A DNA stretch of 64,000 bases from Taxillus chinensis (Eukaryota > Streptophyta > Magnoliopsida > Santalales > Loranthaceae): contig CM042086.1 in assembly GCA_023512835.1 (NCBI GenBank), forward strand, positions 17,761,820 to 17,825,819, in the 5' to 3' direction. The translations under genes and the position numbers were made by a program. Of the stretch, positions 45,632 through 55,547 are shown in pieces. Within the stretch, counting starts at the first letter, position 1; the number at the start of each line of letters is the position of its first letter. The notes under the pieces are model-generated. The model searched no databases, was not told where the DNA came from, and saw nothing but the letters and a program-made list of their open reading frames with translations.

Positions 45632-46262
45632 TGTTATAATTATAATTAATATTATTAGTTAATTATATAATACTAACTATTTTGATATAATATAAAATAT
45701 ATGGTGAGAGTGAGTTTTTATTTTTGATAATATGTATTTATATTTGAGTTAAAAATAGTACTACTACTACTAATAATAATAATGAGTAAATATTTTATTT
45801 TAAAAATAATATCACTCATAAAGTATATATATTTATATTTAAATAAAAATAAAAATTTATTAAAAGTAGTAGTAATGTTTTAATATAAAATAGAATCATA
45901 TAAAATATAAGAAAATTATATAATTTATAATTATATAGTATATTAGTATGAACTAATATATAACTTCAAAATTAATTTGTATTTTATATTAAAATATTAA
46001 TAGTACATTTAGTTTTTATTCTAATATAAATATACTTTGTAATTATTATTATTTTTTAAATAAAACATACACTCTTTTTTTATTACTATAATTATATTAT
46101 AAATATATATATTTAAATGACATATTACCTCCGAGTAAGTCTTTGGTTTGATTTCTCATCTTGATAATATTTTGATAGGATTTTTTGTGGCGAGTATGGT
46201 GGTTGGATTAGACTAGGCCAATTAATGTGGGCGGGTTTGGGCTAGCATGTGGGTTGGGCTGT
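44640..46262. mobile_element. 1.6-kb element with long imperfect inverted ends
   Basis: The left part 44660-45060 recurs inverted at 45962-46255. Shared blocks include AAAATATTATCA(A/G)GATGA, AAGAGTGTATG and ACTAAATGTACTATTAATAT. Outer parts are GCCC/CCGCCC-rich; the inside is very AT-rich with two long TA runs. An inner AT-rich module of about 120 bp is present three times: 44925-45060, 45765-45895 (same sense) and 45960-46085 (inverted). No transposase is seen, so it would be nonautonomous (Mutator or hAT type undecided). Confidence 0.6.
45592..45628. repeat. (TA)n microsatellite
   Basis: About 18 TA units within the long-TIR element; a shorter TA run is at 45237-45260. Confidence 0.85.
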
Positions 46263-47728
46263 GCTGTCGGCGAAATTTTTTTCTCTCAAGGCAGATCCAC
46301 GAGGCAGGAAAGTCTTTTTTTTTTTTTTCTAAAAACAGAAAAATAAAATAAAATAAAAACCAAAAAAAAAAAAAAAAGAAGAAGCCAAAGGCGCGCTTAC
46401 TTTTCCACGATTTCGTTGTAGGCAAATGGGCATTAAATTCTTTTTATTTATTTTCAACATAGCAGGCTGGGGAAAACGCGGTAATCTCTCATTCAGTATC
46501 ATCTAGTCCCGGGGCGGGGGGGTGGTGGTTGGAATAGACGGAGAGGGCATGAATGTAAATTCCTCGGGAGCCTCCCCTCTGTGTGTAATATGTGTGTGTG
46601 TGTACATATATTTAAGGTTAAATGCAGAGAGACCGGAGACCCGGAGGAAAAGCATGTGTCCTGCCTCTGATTCAACGGCACCTGTCCCTAAATTAGTGGT
46701 GGAGGGTCGCGGTGTGTGGAGAAGTCGTACGTTTCCTACCCACATCACATGATGTCTCTTACAACCAATCAGGCACCGCATTCATCATCATCTATCATCG
46801 TATACCATCTAACGCGCGTGTGTATCTTATCTCTCTATCTATCCATCTATCTATCGGTAGCTGCAAGGCTCGTCCTCCCTATTACTTTTTTTTCCTTGGG
46901 TTTTCGATTCTCTCTCTAGCCCTCTTTTTTTTTTCTCTCTCTAACTGCCATGGAGACACACAGCCCAGGGCCAACCCAAATCCCCAAATCCAACGCGCGA
47001 CACGAGACAACACAGACAAACGAGGAAACCCCCCCTCCACCACCACACCACACCCCCACGAAAGAAAGTGAGAAAAAAAAATGTAAAGAAAAAGAGGAAG
47101 GGTGAGGAAGAAGCATATAGGAAGAAAGGAAGGAAGAGAGAAACTCTCTATTATCCACACCCAAGTCACCACCACCACCACACCAAGTCACCAACCCAAA
47201 ACCCAAAATCCAAAAAACCAAAAAACCCACCCACCTATCTTTCTTGCCTCTTTCCCTTTCTCTATCTGTAATGGCCCAGCTGGACCAAAATTTATGTTAT
47301 TGAGTGTGAAGAAGGAAAAAGGAAAAAAAAAAAAAAAAACAGAACAAGGACAACAAACGCTCCCCCAAAAACCATGTTCCCTGAAATGCCCTTCTGCAAT
47401 GCAATCCCATCTTTCACAGCGCGCGCGCTCTGTGTGTGTGTGTGTGTGTCTGTCTGTCTGTCTCCGTGCGAACCCATCTCTTTCCTTCTTTCCTTTTTCA
47501 TCCGATTTATGTGGGCTTTTTTTGGGGTTTTATTTTTATTTTCTTTGTTTTTGCTTGCCCCGGTCAGAGCTCTCTCCCCAAACAGCAAACCCAGAGGACC
47601 TTCTCTTCCCTTTCCCTTTTATTGCTTTTCCCCATTATTGTCTCTCTCTCTCTCTCGCTCTCCCTCTCTCTTTCTTTCTCTCTCTCTCGGCTTAGGCGTT
47701 TGTTGTGTTCTTTGTCTGTGCGGCTGCG
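46263..47728. other. Promoter and 5' leader region of the next gene
   Basis: Spacer with A and T homopolymers (46314-46378), then GC-richer, C/T-rich sequence. GT and TCTG repeats at 47430-47463 and a CT run at 47639-47690 lie in the probable 5' UTR. ORFs here are low-complexity and overlap on both strands. Confidence 0.5.
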
Positions 47729-49804
47729 ATGTTGAAAAGGAAGATGAAGGGGGTGGCTATGGATCAACCTCCTTATGGAGTTTCTGAAGATGCAAAGTCC
47801 AGGTTCAGACACCAGGTTCTCCTTCAGGATTTTCATGATCTTAAGAAGGTACGGGCTTTATTTTTTAAGATGATGGTTCCTTAACGTTGAAGATCTGTAT
47901 TTGTGTGTTGGATTGGGTCTGTTTGTGTTATTGGCAAGATGGATCTTTTTTTTTTTAGGGTTTTGAAAATTTTTGAAGTAATAATTTTGGGGGATTTTTC
48001 TTCTTGTTGTTGCTGTTCTTCTTTTCCAGAGTTTTTGGATATTTTAAAATTTTAAGTCCCTTCTTATTTATCCAAAAGGGTGGTTTCCATTATTTTCTTA
48101 ATTTTTATGTTTTTTTTTTGGTATTTCCAGATTTAAAACAAGTAACAAGCTCAATCTTAGATGTTTATTAAAATATTAAAATAAAATGCAATAAAATATT
48201 GTGGTGATCATAAGGGCGGTTTCTTTTATGTTTGTTGAAAATCTTACTATTTTCAATGTTTATTTTGTGTACTTGCACTATTTTTTAAGAAATATATTTA
48301 TATTCTTAGGCTACATATCAATAGCTCTTTCTGATTTGCTGATTCACTTAGTTATCTTGCTGATGGATGAGTTCTATTTTTTTGTTTGGAGCCCCTTTTC
48401 ACTGAAATGATGTTGTCATGAATTGTAGAGACTGATGTTTTGTGGGTTGCTTTTGGAGTCCCCTATTTTGTTAGTGTTTTGTTTTAAATAATGTTATTTG
48501 TTTTCTCTTAATAGATTTGCCCATGTCTGATTTTTTTGGGCTCATTCTTTCCGGTGAAAATTATTTAATTGGATTTGGGTGCTTTGCATATCAATACCCT
48601 CCACCATACAAACCCCCAGCCAGAATTGTAATATTTGAGCATTTTTAGCAGGAAATAGATGCCAGAAGAAATCATTTGGAGAAGGTGAAACTGAAGAAAT
48701 TAGTCCTTTCAGCTGAAGTGCAGTACGTCCTTTGCTATTATTATTATTACTTTATAGGTTTTTTTATCCTGTTCGCTTCAATGCTTCATACGTTTAGGAA
48801 GGAGAAATTGTCAATAGAAATTTCTGGGCTATGTTTTTGCAGGTTTCTGAGGCGCCGATACCAGCATCTGTTGAACAATCAACCTTTGAGACCCCCACCA
48901 CTTGTTCAAGAAACTCGACTTCCGCCAAAGAAGCAAAAGAAGTCAGATGCGTCCGTCAGAAGGAATAAGAAAGACAAGAATGTTGGTGGAAAGCAAGCTG
49001 CTTCACGGCAACCAATTCCAAATTTTTCCTCGGGCCAGAAGCAAAGGAATTACAGTGGAAAGAAAGCTGCCTCGTGGGAACCAGGTCTGGGTTTTGACTT
49101 GAACCATAATGAAATAAATTACAGCACGAAGGATGCTGCTGTATTACTACCACTGGCGCATGGTGGCAAGGAAGTGGTTGGGAAGAACTCTCCCATTTTG
49201 GACTTAAACCAGAAAGATGATAGGGCTTATAGTGGAAAGGAAGCTGCTTCTTCCAACCCCATCACGGCTTTTGACTTGAACCAGATTTCGGTAAAATATT
49301 TGTATTTTATGTGATTTTCGTGATGAAATGAAATTCATAGGAAAGGACGAAAACATTTTTCTGGGCTGTCCTAATATTTTGATGAACAGGGCGAGAGTTA
49401 TAAGATATATTCTGATAGAATTAAGAAGTGATGAAGTGAAAACCTTAATTGTTTATGAAATGAAAAAAATTACACGTTTTTTAAACTTCTCGTTACTTCT
49501 CATTATTTTCTCATAGGTTCTTCTATATTTTTCTTTCATGAACTTCCATGTTTTAAATGGTTGAGTGCAACATGCTGAGGTTTCTTATAATATTTGTTGA
49601 TTAAGATGAGGAACACGTCTGATGTTGGTGCAGAGAGAAGATGAAGAATTTCAGTGTGATCCTAATCCAATGATCAGGGTTGGCAACGATGAGCCACAAT
49701 TATTGGATGTGAAATCGTCTGCCTGTAGAAACAGCGGGAACACATCTGGTCGAGCACGGAAGAGGAAGATTTCGTGGCAGGATCAAATGGCCTTGAGGGT
49801 ATGA
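47729..49804 (+). CDS. Plant-specific basic protein of unknown function, likely nuclear
   Basis: Exons 47729-47848, 48652-48722, 48843-49290, 49634-49804 join in frame to 269 codons plus TGA. The N-terminal part (KSRFRHQVLLQDFHDLKK, then RRNHLEKVKLKKLVLSAEVQFLRRRYQHL) is a conserved short helical block, probably coiled coil, that I have seen in unnamed plant proteins. A Lys/Arg cluster (PPKKQKKSD) suggests nuclear import. The middle has three or four repeats of FDLN-type motifs (FDLNHNE, LDLNQKD, FDLNQIS), each preceded by YSGKEAA-like text; DLN-containing motifs resemble EAR repression motifs. The C-terminus RKRKISWQDQMALRV is conserved in that group. Biochemical role unknown. Confidence 0.8.
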
Positions 49805-51019
49805 AAACTGTATATATTGATTGATTGCATTAGATGAAGCTTCATATTGTTGGGCAATGGTCGTGGAACCTCGGCCTACCTTTCAGAGGGCATTGTTATT
49901 CTGTAGTTTCCTGTTTTGCTCTTTTTTGTAATAAAACATAACCGAGTAGTTGGTTATTGAAAATACGTTAGACGGTGTCACGTTGGCCCTGGTTCATTGA
50001 CCATCTTGCTGCGCGATGCACACTATACTGCTGTTTCCCTTTATTAGAATTTGAGAACCACAGAGATGTAGTAGTATGTTAGCCTTCGCGTCTAGTTTGT
50101 ATTTAGAATTGGGAAACCCCACCCATCACGGCACTGATGGCAGATGAGACACGCTACTGAATCAGGTATGGTGTTTGGACTTTGCCGGAAAACCCACTTC
50201 TGTATCATCCTGTGACCCAAGGGCTAAGCACCTTCACTTCTCTCTAATGAAAAGCTCTGCGGATTTATGCCTTATTCCTTTCTGGTGCCTCTATCAGTGG
50301 CTTCTTGTTGGCTTATCTGTGCCTAGCTTTTCTCATTTTCCCTGAATTTTCCTTGGGACTTCCTCATGTTGTTTGTTTGAGACCTCGGTTGCACCAGAAT
50401 AAATAATATGGGGGAAAAAGTGAGAGAAGAACCATCCAACCTGCTAACCCATTTTGGTTTTCTCATAGAAGTTAACATTTTTTACCCATAAATGCTATAA
50501 TGAAATTCAATTCTCAACAAAGAACTACATTGTGCAAAGTACTTTTCAAATTATGGGAATTATCTCTACAACCTTTCTTTTTAACAGTAAGTCTTGTTGT
50601 CACTTAAAATTATCCTTACAAGTTACAATATATTTAATTTTTTTATTATAATGTATATTTGTATATGAGTGCCTAAAAGTAGAAAAAAAAACTAAAACCT
50701 GAAAAAAAAAAAAGAACAATGCAGCAAAAAAATTATTCACAACCTAAAAACATGCGCAACCTTTCCTTTCTTTTTAGTACGGGTGTGCCCCAACCCAGTG
50801 AGGGGGTGGAGGGGAGAATGCGGCGTACACTGGACGGAGAGACGAGAGAGAGGCGGCGGAGCGTGTTGCCCTAACCGTTACCGTTTTTATCTAAGAAAAG
50901 AGAAATACTGCAGGATACATGTGCGCAAGCAAGGAAAAGGATCCTAGTTTCAGATAATATTAATTGTTTGCGGGGCGGTCAAACTGGGCGCGTTGTGCTG
51001 GGAGGCACGGTGTCCGGAT
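49805..51019. other. 3' UTR and intergenic spacer
   Basis: 3' UTR of the preceding gene, then AT-rich spacer, changing at about 50770 to GC-rich sequence. No gene was recognised. Confidence 0.45.
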
Positions 51020-51239
51020 TAGGGATGGCACCTGGGCGCCGCCCGACCCGCCTCGACCCGATTTTTTTACTCGGTCGGCCGGGTGGAAGGGAGGCCCGCC
51101 CGACCCGATATTTTAAGAGCGTTTTGCCTTTGCCGCCCGCCCGGCCCGACCCACCGGGGGGCCCGCCGCTGCCCGGCCTGTTGCGAATCATCAGAGGTAG
51201 GGCCGCACCGCCGGTCCCGACCGCCTGGGGCCATCCCTA
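51020..51239. mobile_element. GC-rich hAT-like MITE
   Basis: The element starts TAGGGATGGCACC and ends GGGGCCATCCCTA, an inverted terminal repeat of TAGGGATGGC. The inside is full of GCCCGACCCG units and far above the local GC. Flanking octamers (GTCCGGAT, CCCGGGGA) are not a clean duplication. Such ends are common in plant hAT-type nonautonomous elements. Confidence 0.6.
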
Positions 51240-51560
51240 CCCGGGGATCGATTCGCATTGGGGCTTGAGGAGTGATTTCTTTCCCGTCCCGTTGGTTTAC
51301 TTGAGGGAAACCCCACCGGGCGAATCGGGGGTTAGTCTGCTGACGTCGGGCGGTGCGTTGTGCCCGGGAGGCTACGGCGCGGGATCAACGGGTTGGGGGG
51401 CTGGGAGGGTGATTTCTTTCCTCCCATTGCCTTGCGGTCAAACCACCTGGTAGATTTAGAGGAATACCGGGCAGGCGCCGTGTGTGAGGAGCCCGGAACA
51501 TGTAGTGCAAGCCGAGACACGTGCTCGATCTATTGTTTAGAGGATACCTGTTTAAAAAAA
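51240..51560. repeat. GC-rich imperfect repeats beside the hAT-like element
   Basis: Two related blocks with TGATTTCTTTCC in them (51247-51327 and 51385-51453), and a block GCGTTGTGC(C)(C/T)GGGAGGC that occurs at 50987-51008 and 51353-51373, on both sides of the element. The element may have landed in an older GC-rich repeat. Confidence 0.4.
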
Positions 51561-51726
51561 AAGGAAAGGAAAGGATCCAGTCCTGATCATAAACCAGTAC
51601 CGTGGTCGGAAATGTGGAAACCCTAAAAAGCCAATCATCCGGGATCTCCTGTATGTCATACGCTGTAGATTATTGAGCTCATCGAAGGTGTTCGTTCTCA
51701 TCCCTTCCATTCGACTCTGCTTCTCT

Positions 51727-51761
51727 GGTTATTGTTGTTGTTGTTGTTGTTGTCATATGTG

Positions 51762-51792
<31 letters not shown>

Positions 51793-51812
51793 ATATGTAT
51801 ATATATATATTG
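51727..51812. repeat. TTG and TA/TG microsatellites
   Basis: A (GTT)n run at about 51729-51752 is followed by alternating TA and TG runs to 51812. Confidence 0.85.
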
Positions 51813-51970
51813 TATGTGGATTCTGGACATAACCCTGCTTTGGGATTTCGTTCTTTCATTAAAAAATTAAAGTTAAGAAAAGAGAGGCTTAATTTGGACA
51901 TGTTAGTTAGATGCTATTTTAGTTGTGTAGGGCGTGCAGTGTCGAATGCTTGTGCTGTGCCTGTGCCAAC

Positions 51971-53556
51971 ATGAGGACAACATGGCCGAGGGTTTTTAAT
52001 TTAATACCTTCACAACTCTGCCAAATCGTACGAAGCCAGAAAACCCACTGGAAGCTCTCCGAATCTTCAAGGAAGCAAAATCCAAGTACCCTAATTATTC
52101 CCACAATGGTCCTGCATATGCCACCATGATTGGCATCCTTGCAAAATCTGGCCGAATCACAGAAATGACACACGTAATTAATTTGATGAAGGAAGACTCT
52201 TGCGAGTGCAGGGATTCGGTCTTCACCTTTGCCATGAAGTCTTACGCCAGAGTTGGGCGGCTGGATGATGCTGTCGCCCTCTTCAGAAGCCTCCCGCAGT
52301 TCAACTGCGTAGATTGGACAGGGTCATTCACGGTTTTGCTGCAGATGTTGCTGGAAGAATCCAAGTTTGAAGCTGCTATTAGTCTTTTCTTGGAGAATTC
52401 TCATGGGTGGAAGTCAAGTCTCGGGCCCATTCCTTACACCTTCTTATAGATGCTCTATGTCGACGCAATCGCTTTGACCAGGCACTGCAGGTTTTCTTGG
52501 AAATGAATAGCCAGTGCTACTACCCAGAGAGGGATACTTATCTTGTCCTAATGAGAGGCCTGTGTGCAGATGGGAAGCTGAATGAAGCCACCCATCTTCT
52601 GTATTCGATGTTTTGGAGGATCTCACAAAAGGGCTGCGTGAGGAGATGTTGTAATTTATAGAACACTTCTAAATGCTTTATGTGAAAACGGGCAGGGTCG
52701 GAATGCTGTGGGTTTACTTGTCAAGATCTTGATGAAGGGGCTGAAGGGTTCCAAGCGGCACCTTAGCCGCTTTTGATCTTAAGGAATGGAGTATTGGTGA
52801 AGGCACTCAACCTCTAAAGGCTTCAATTGGTGAAACCTTGATTAGTGGTGTGATTCCTAGCATGTCTAGCTACAGTGCAATGGCCGTTGATCTTTACTCT
52901 GAAGGTTGCATTGCTGATGCTAACAAAGTGATTGATGTGATGCTTGATAAAGGTTATACGCCATCATCTTTAATTTTTGAAGCTAAGGTGGCTGCCTTGT
53001 TTAGAGAAGGTTCAGTATCTGAAGCAATAAAAGTTATTGATGTGGAGATGGTGGAGGGAAATTGTGTTCCTAATGCTAGAGTGTATAATCTTGTGATTCA
53101 AGGCCTCTGTGATGCAGGAAAATCAGTTAAGGCTCTTGTGTACTTTGAGAAAATGGTTAGGCAACCTGGTTGCGATCCCGATGAGGAGACGTTTTGTCTA
53201 TTGGTCGATGGGTTGTGTCGTGACAAACATTTTATTGATGCAAGTCGAGTTCTGGAAAGGATGTTGGCTAAAGCATTTTGGCCTAGGGTGGACACTTATA
53301 ATACTCTAGTCAGAGGTTTATGCTTTCTTGGCAGGAAATATGAAGCTGTCATGTGGTTGGAGGAGATGATTTGCGAGTGTAAGATGCCAGACATTTCTGT
53401 ATGGATGCACTGGTGACATCTGTCTCTGATGTCACAGCTAACACAGCTTCTTGTGATCACCCAATCATCCAGGTCTCTTCTGACTGCGCATCTCGAAGAT
53501 CTCCTATTAATACGACATCTTTATGGTTCATGCTTATCAGCTCTGATTTGCGATAA
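51971..53556 (+). pseudogene. PPR protein (EMB3101/At1g05600-like), frame broken
   Basis: Organelle RNA-binding P-class PPR family. Starts MRTTWPRVF; the repeats continue to VWxALVTSV near the end, almost full length and without introns. Sections read CECRDSVFTFAMKSYARVGR, THLLYSMFWRISQKG, YSAMAVDLYSEGCIADANKV, FCLLVDGLC and YEAVMWLEEM. Frames shift at five places: 52040-52043 (one A lost), 52409-52410 (one G lost), about 52631-52645 (net plus one), 52771-52774 (one T gained), 53403-53404 (one G lost). Four of the five lie in short homopolymers, so sequence error is possible. As given, it cannot make a functional protein. Homology is from memory and strong. Confidence 0.8.
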
Positions 53557-55054
53557 TAAATACAGCACATGTGCAAAAAATCAGAAGATATTTTTGTACC
53601 TTCTAGAGTATGGGTTGTAAGTAGCTTTATATTAACTTTCCCTCGCACATATGCAGTAAACAATCCTTCAGTTGCTGTCAAGAAGTCTGAGAGAAGGGAA
53701 GAGTAATATGTCAATCTATAAATGAGGTTGATAGAAAATTTCTTTCACTATGGAAGGTGAGGGAATTTTAACTCAAGTGAGTTAATTCTCATTTTGACTT
53801 ATTTTGGACGACTTTTTTTAGCTGCTTGTCCATTTTTTGGTAGTGTGTTTCTACAATGTCCTGCTACGTGAGATATGATCTCTATATGGATTAAGTATTA
53901 ATTTGCTGCTAGACTTCATGAACGGTTAAATTGACCACCAAACCTTAAATTGGATAAAATTTTCACTTTTTTAAAAAGTTGAATCTAATTTCAACCATGG
54001 AAATCAAGGGTGGTATTGAGTTCCTAACCTAAAATTTGTAAGGAGAAACTCATAATCACATTATTTTGAATATTTATAAAATTTTGAACTTTATAGGCGA
54101 AACGAGGATGCAAAATTAGCTATTAATTTTCGTTGACGCAAGACTGATGATGGTTTAGAACAATACCAAAGTCAATGCTATGAACTTTCATTTATTTATG
54201 AGGTTTAAAAACTTTCATTATTTATGAGGTTTAAAAAGATTCGTTTATATTTTAAAATGAGAAGGTAAAAGTTTGAAAAGTTTTGAAAGCTATAGAGCAA
54301 ATGGCAAAAGAAAAAACTAATTGTCGATGGCAGTTGTGGGGCTAAATGAAAGTGTAATATAAATCAATCATTCGATAATAATTGTGATCGTGCTTGCACT
54401 CATTGAGTTCCTTTTGTACGTATTAACATTATATATATATACAATGTTAACTTGAAAATGTAAGTAATTATTTTAGAATGAGTAGAATTAATATGTATTG
54501 GATTTAATTTAATTTTAATCTATAATTCCATCCCATCTCACACTCTTTCTAGAAAAATACAAATCCTATTATGTCATCCTCCGTATATCGCCCTCCTAAG
54601 AAAATGTCATCCTGCATTTTTAATTAGTAGTAAATTAATTAAGAATTTAATTAAATTTATTTATATGAAATAATATTGATTATAAATTATAATTAAAATA
54701 TTTAATTAATAGATGACTTAATATTTAAATTTTAATAAAATTTATATTTAAATTATAATTTATAAATAATATTTTAACTAACATTTTAGCTAATCTAATA
54801 CTCTAAATTATAATTTCTTTTCTATTAAAATATTTTTTAAAATTTATATATAGCAACACACATGACATGAAATTCCGTCTTTTTAGAAAAAACGTTACTT
54901 TTATCATTGATTCTCTAAATTTGAAAAGTCCGCCATTTACCGAAGTTGGCTAAAACACGGAATTAGTGAAAGCGCTCGTCGCTCTCTCTCTCTCTCGTTT
55001 GCTCCGTAGTCCTGACCGATCAATTTAGCTTCTGCGTTCCTCCGATAGATTGAA
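53557..55054. other. Intergenic spacer and RCI2 promoter
   Basis: AT-rich spacer. TATATATA at about 54846-54852 is a possible promoter element, and a CT run at 54978-54996 precedes the RCI2 start. Confidence 0.45.
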
Positions 55055-55384
55055 ATGGCGAGTTACTGGGAGATCACGTTATGCGAAATCCTAGTCGCTG
55101 TCTTTCTCCTCCTCGGCGTTTGGCTCAAACATGGTTGCTGCACTGTACGCCCCCTTCTCTCCTCCTCCTCTCTCCTCTCTCTCTCAACTCTAAACCCTAA
55201 CCCTATTCCCTCTCTCTAGAAAGTGAATTAACTATCTATTGGTGTTGTTGATTCAGGTTGAGTTCTGCATCTGCTTGCTTCTGACCCTGCTGGGCTACAT
55301 CCCTGGCATCATCTACGTTTCTACGCCATCGTCTACGTCGATCGAGACCGCTTCCGCGGCGATTATTACTGCGCGTCCCCTTAA
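55055..55384 (+). pseudogene. RCI2/PMP3-type small membrane protein gene with a frameshift
   Basis: UPF0057/PMP3 proteins are two-helix plasma-membrane peptides linked to salt and cold response. Exon 1 (55055-55144) gives MASYWEITLCEILVAVFLLLGVWLKHGCCT; exon 2 (from 55257) gives VEFCICLLLTLLGYIPGIIY, both diagnostic. The family has PP before the LGV; here that stretch is one residue shorter. At about 55316-55321 one base is missing relative to the family, so the expected tail (YAIVYVDRDRFRGDYY, ending TAA at 55382-55384) is out of frame, and the given frame runs on to 55547. The intron position is the usual one. Either recent decay or a sequence error. Confidence 0.75.
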
Positions 55385-55547
55385 TTGCCTCCGTCGATCG
55401 CCCTCGTTCTCGCCCTTCTGCACTCTACCCCGTAACTTCACTCTCCATCTAAACTCGGTTCCTCAATTATCATGTTTTTTTTTGCCCCTGTTTGGCATGC
55501 TGGGTTGGATAGGACTTGTAGGTTTCAACAACAAGAGGGGTAACTGA

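Noticed and set aside
46712..47836. Several ORFs of 90-197 codons on both strands
   Set aside because: Microsatellite-driven (CT, GT, GA) low-complexity frames in the leader of the gene at 47729.
50968..51453. 161-codon ORF rich in Gly, Arg and Pro
   Set aside because: It spans the GC-rich hAT-like element and its repeats; open frame follows from lack of AT-rich stops.
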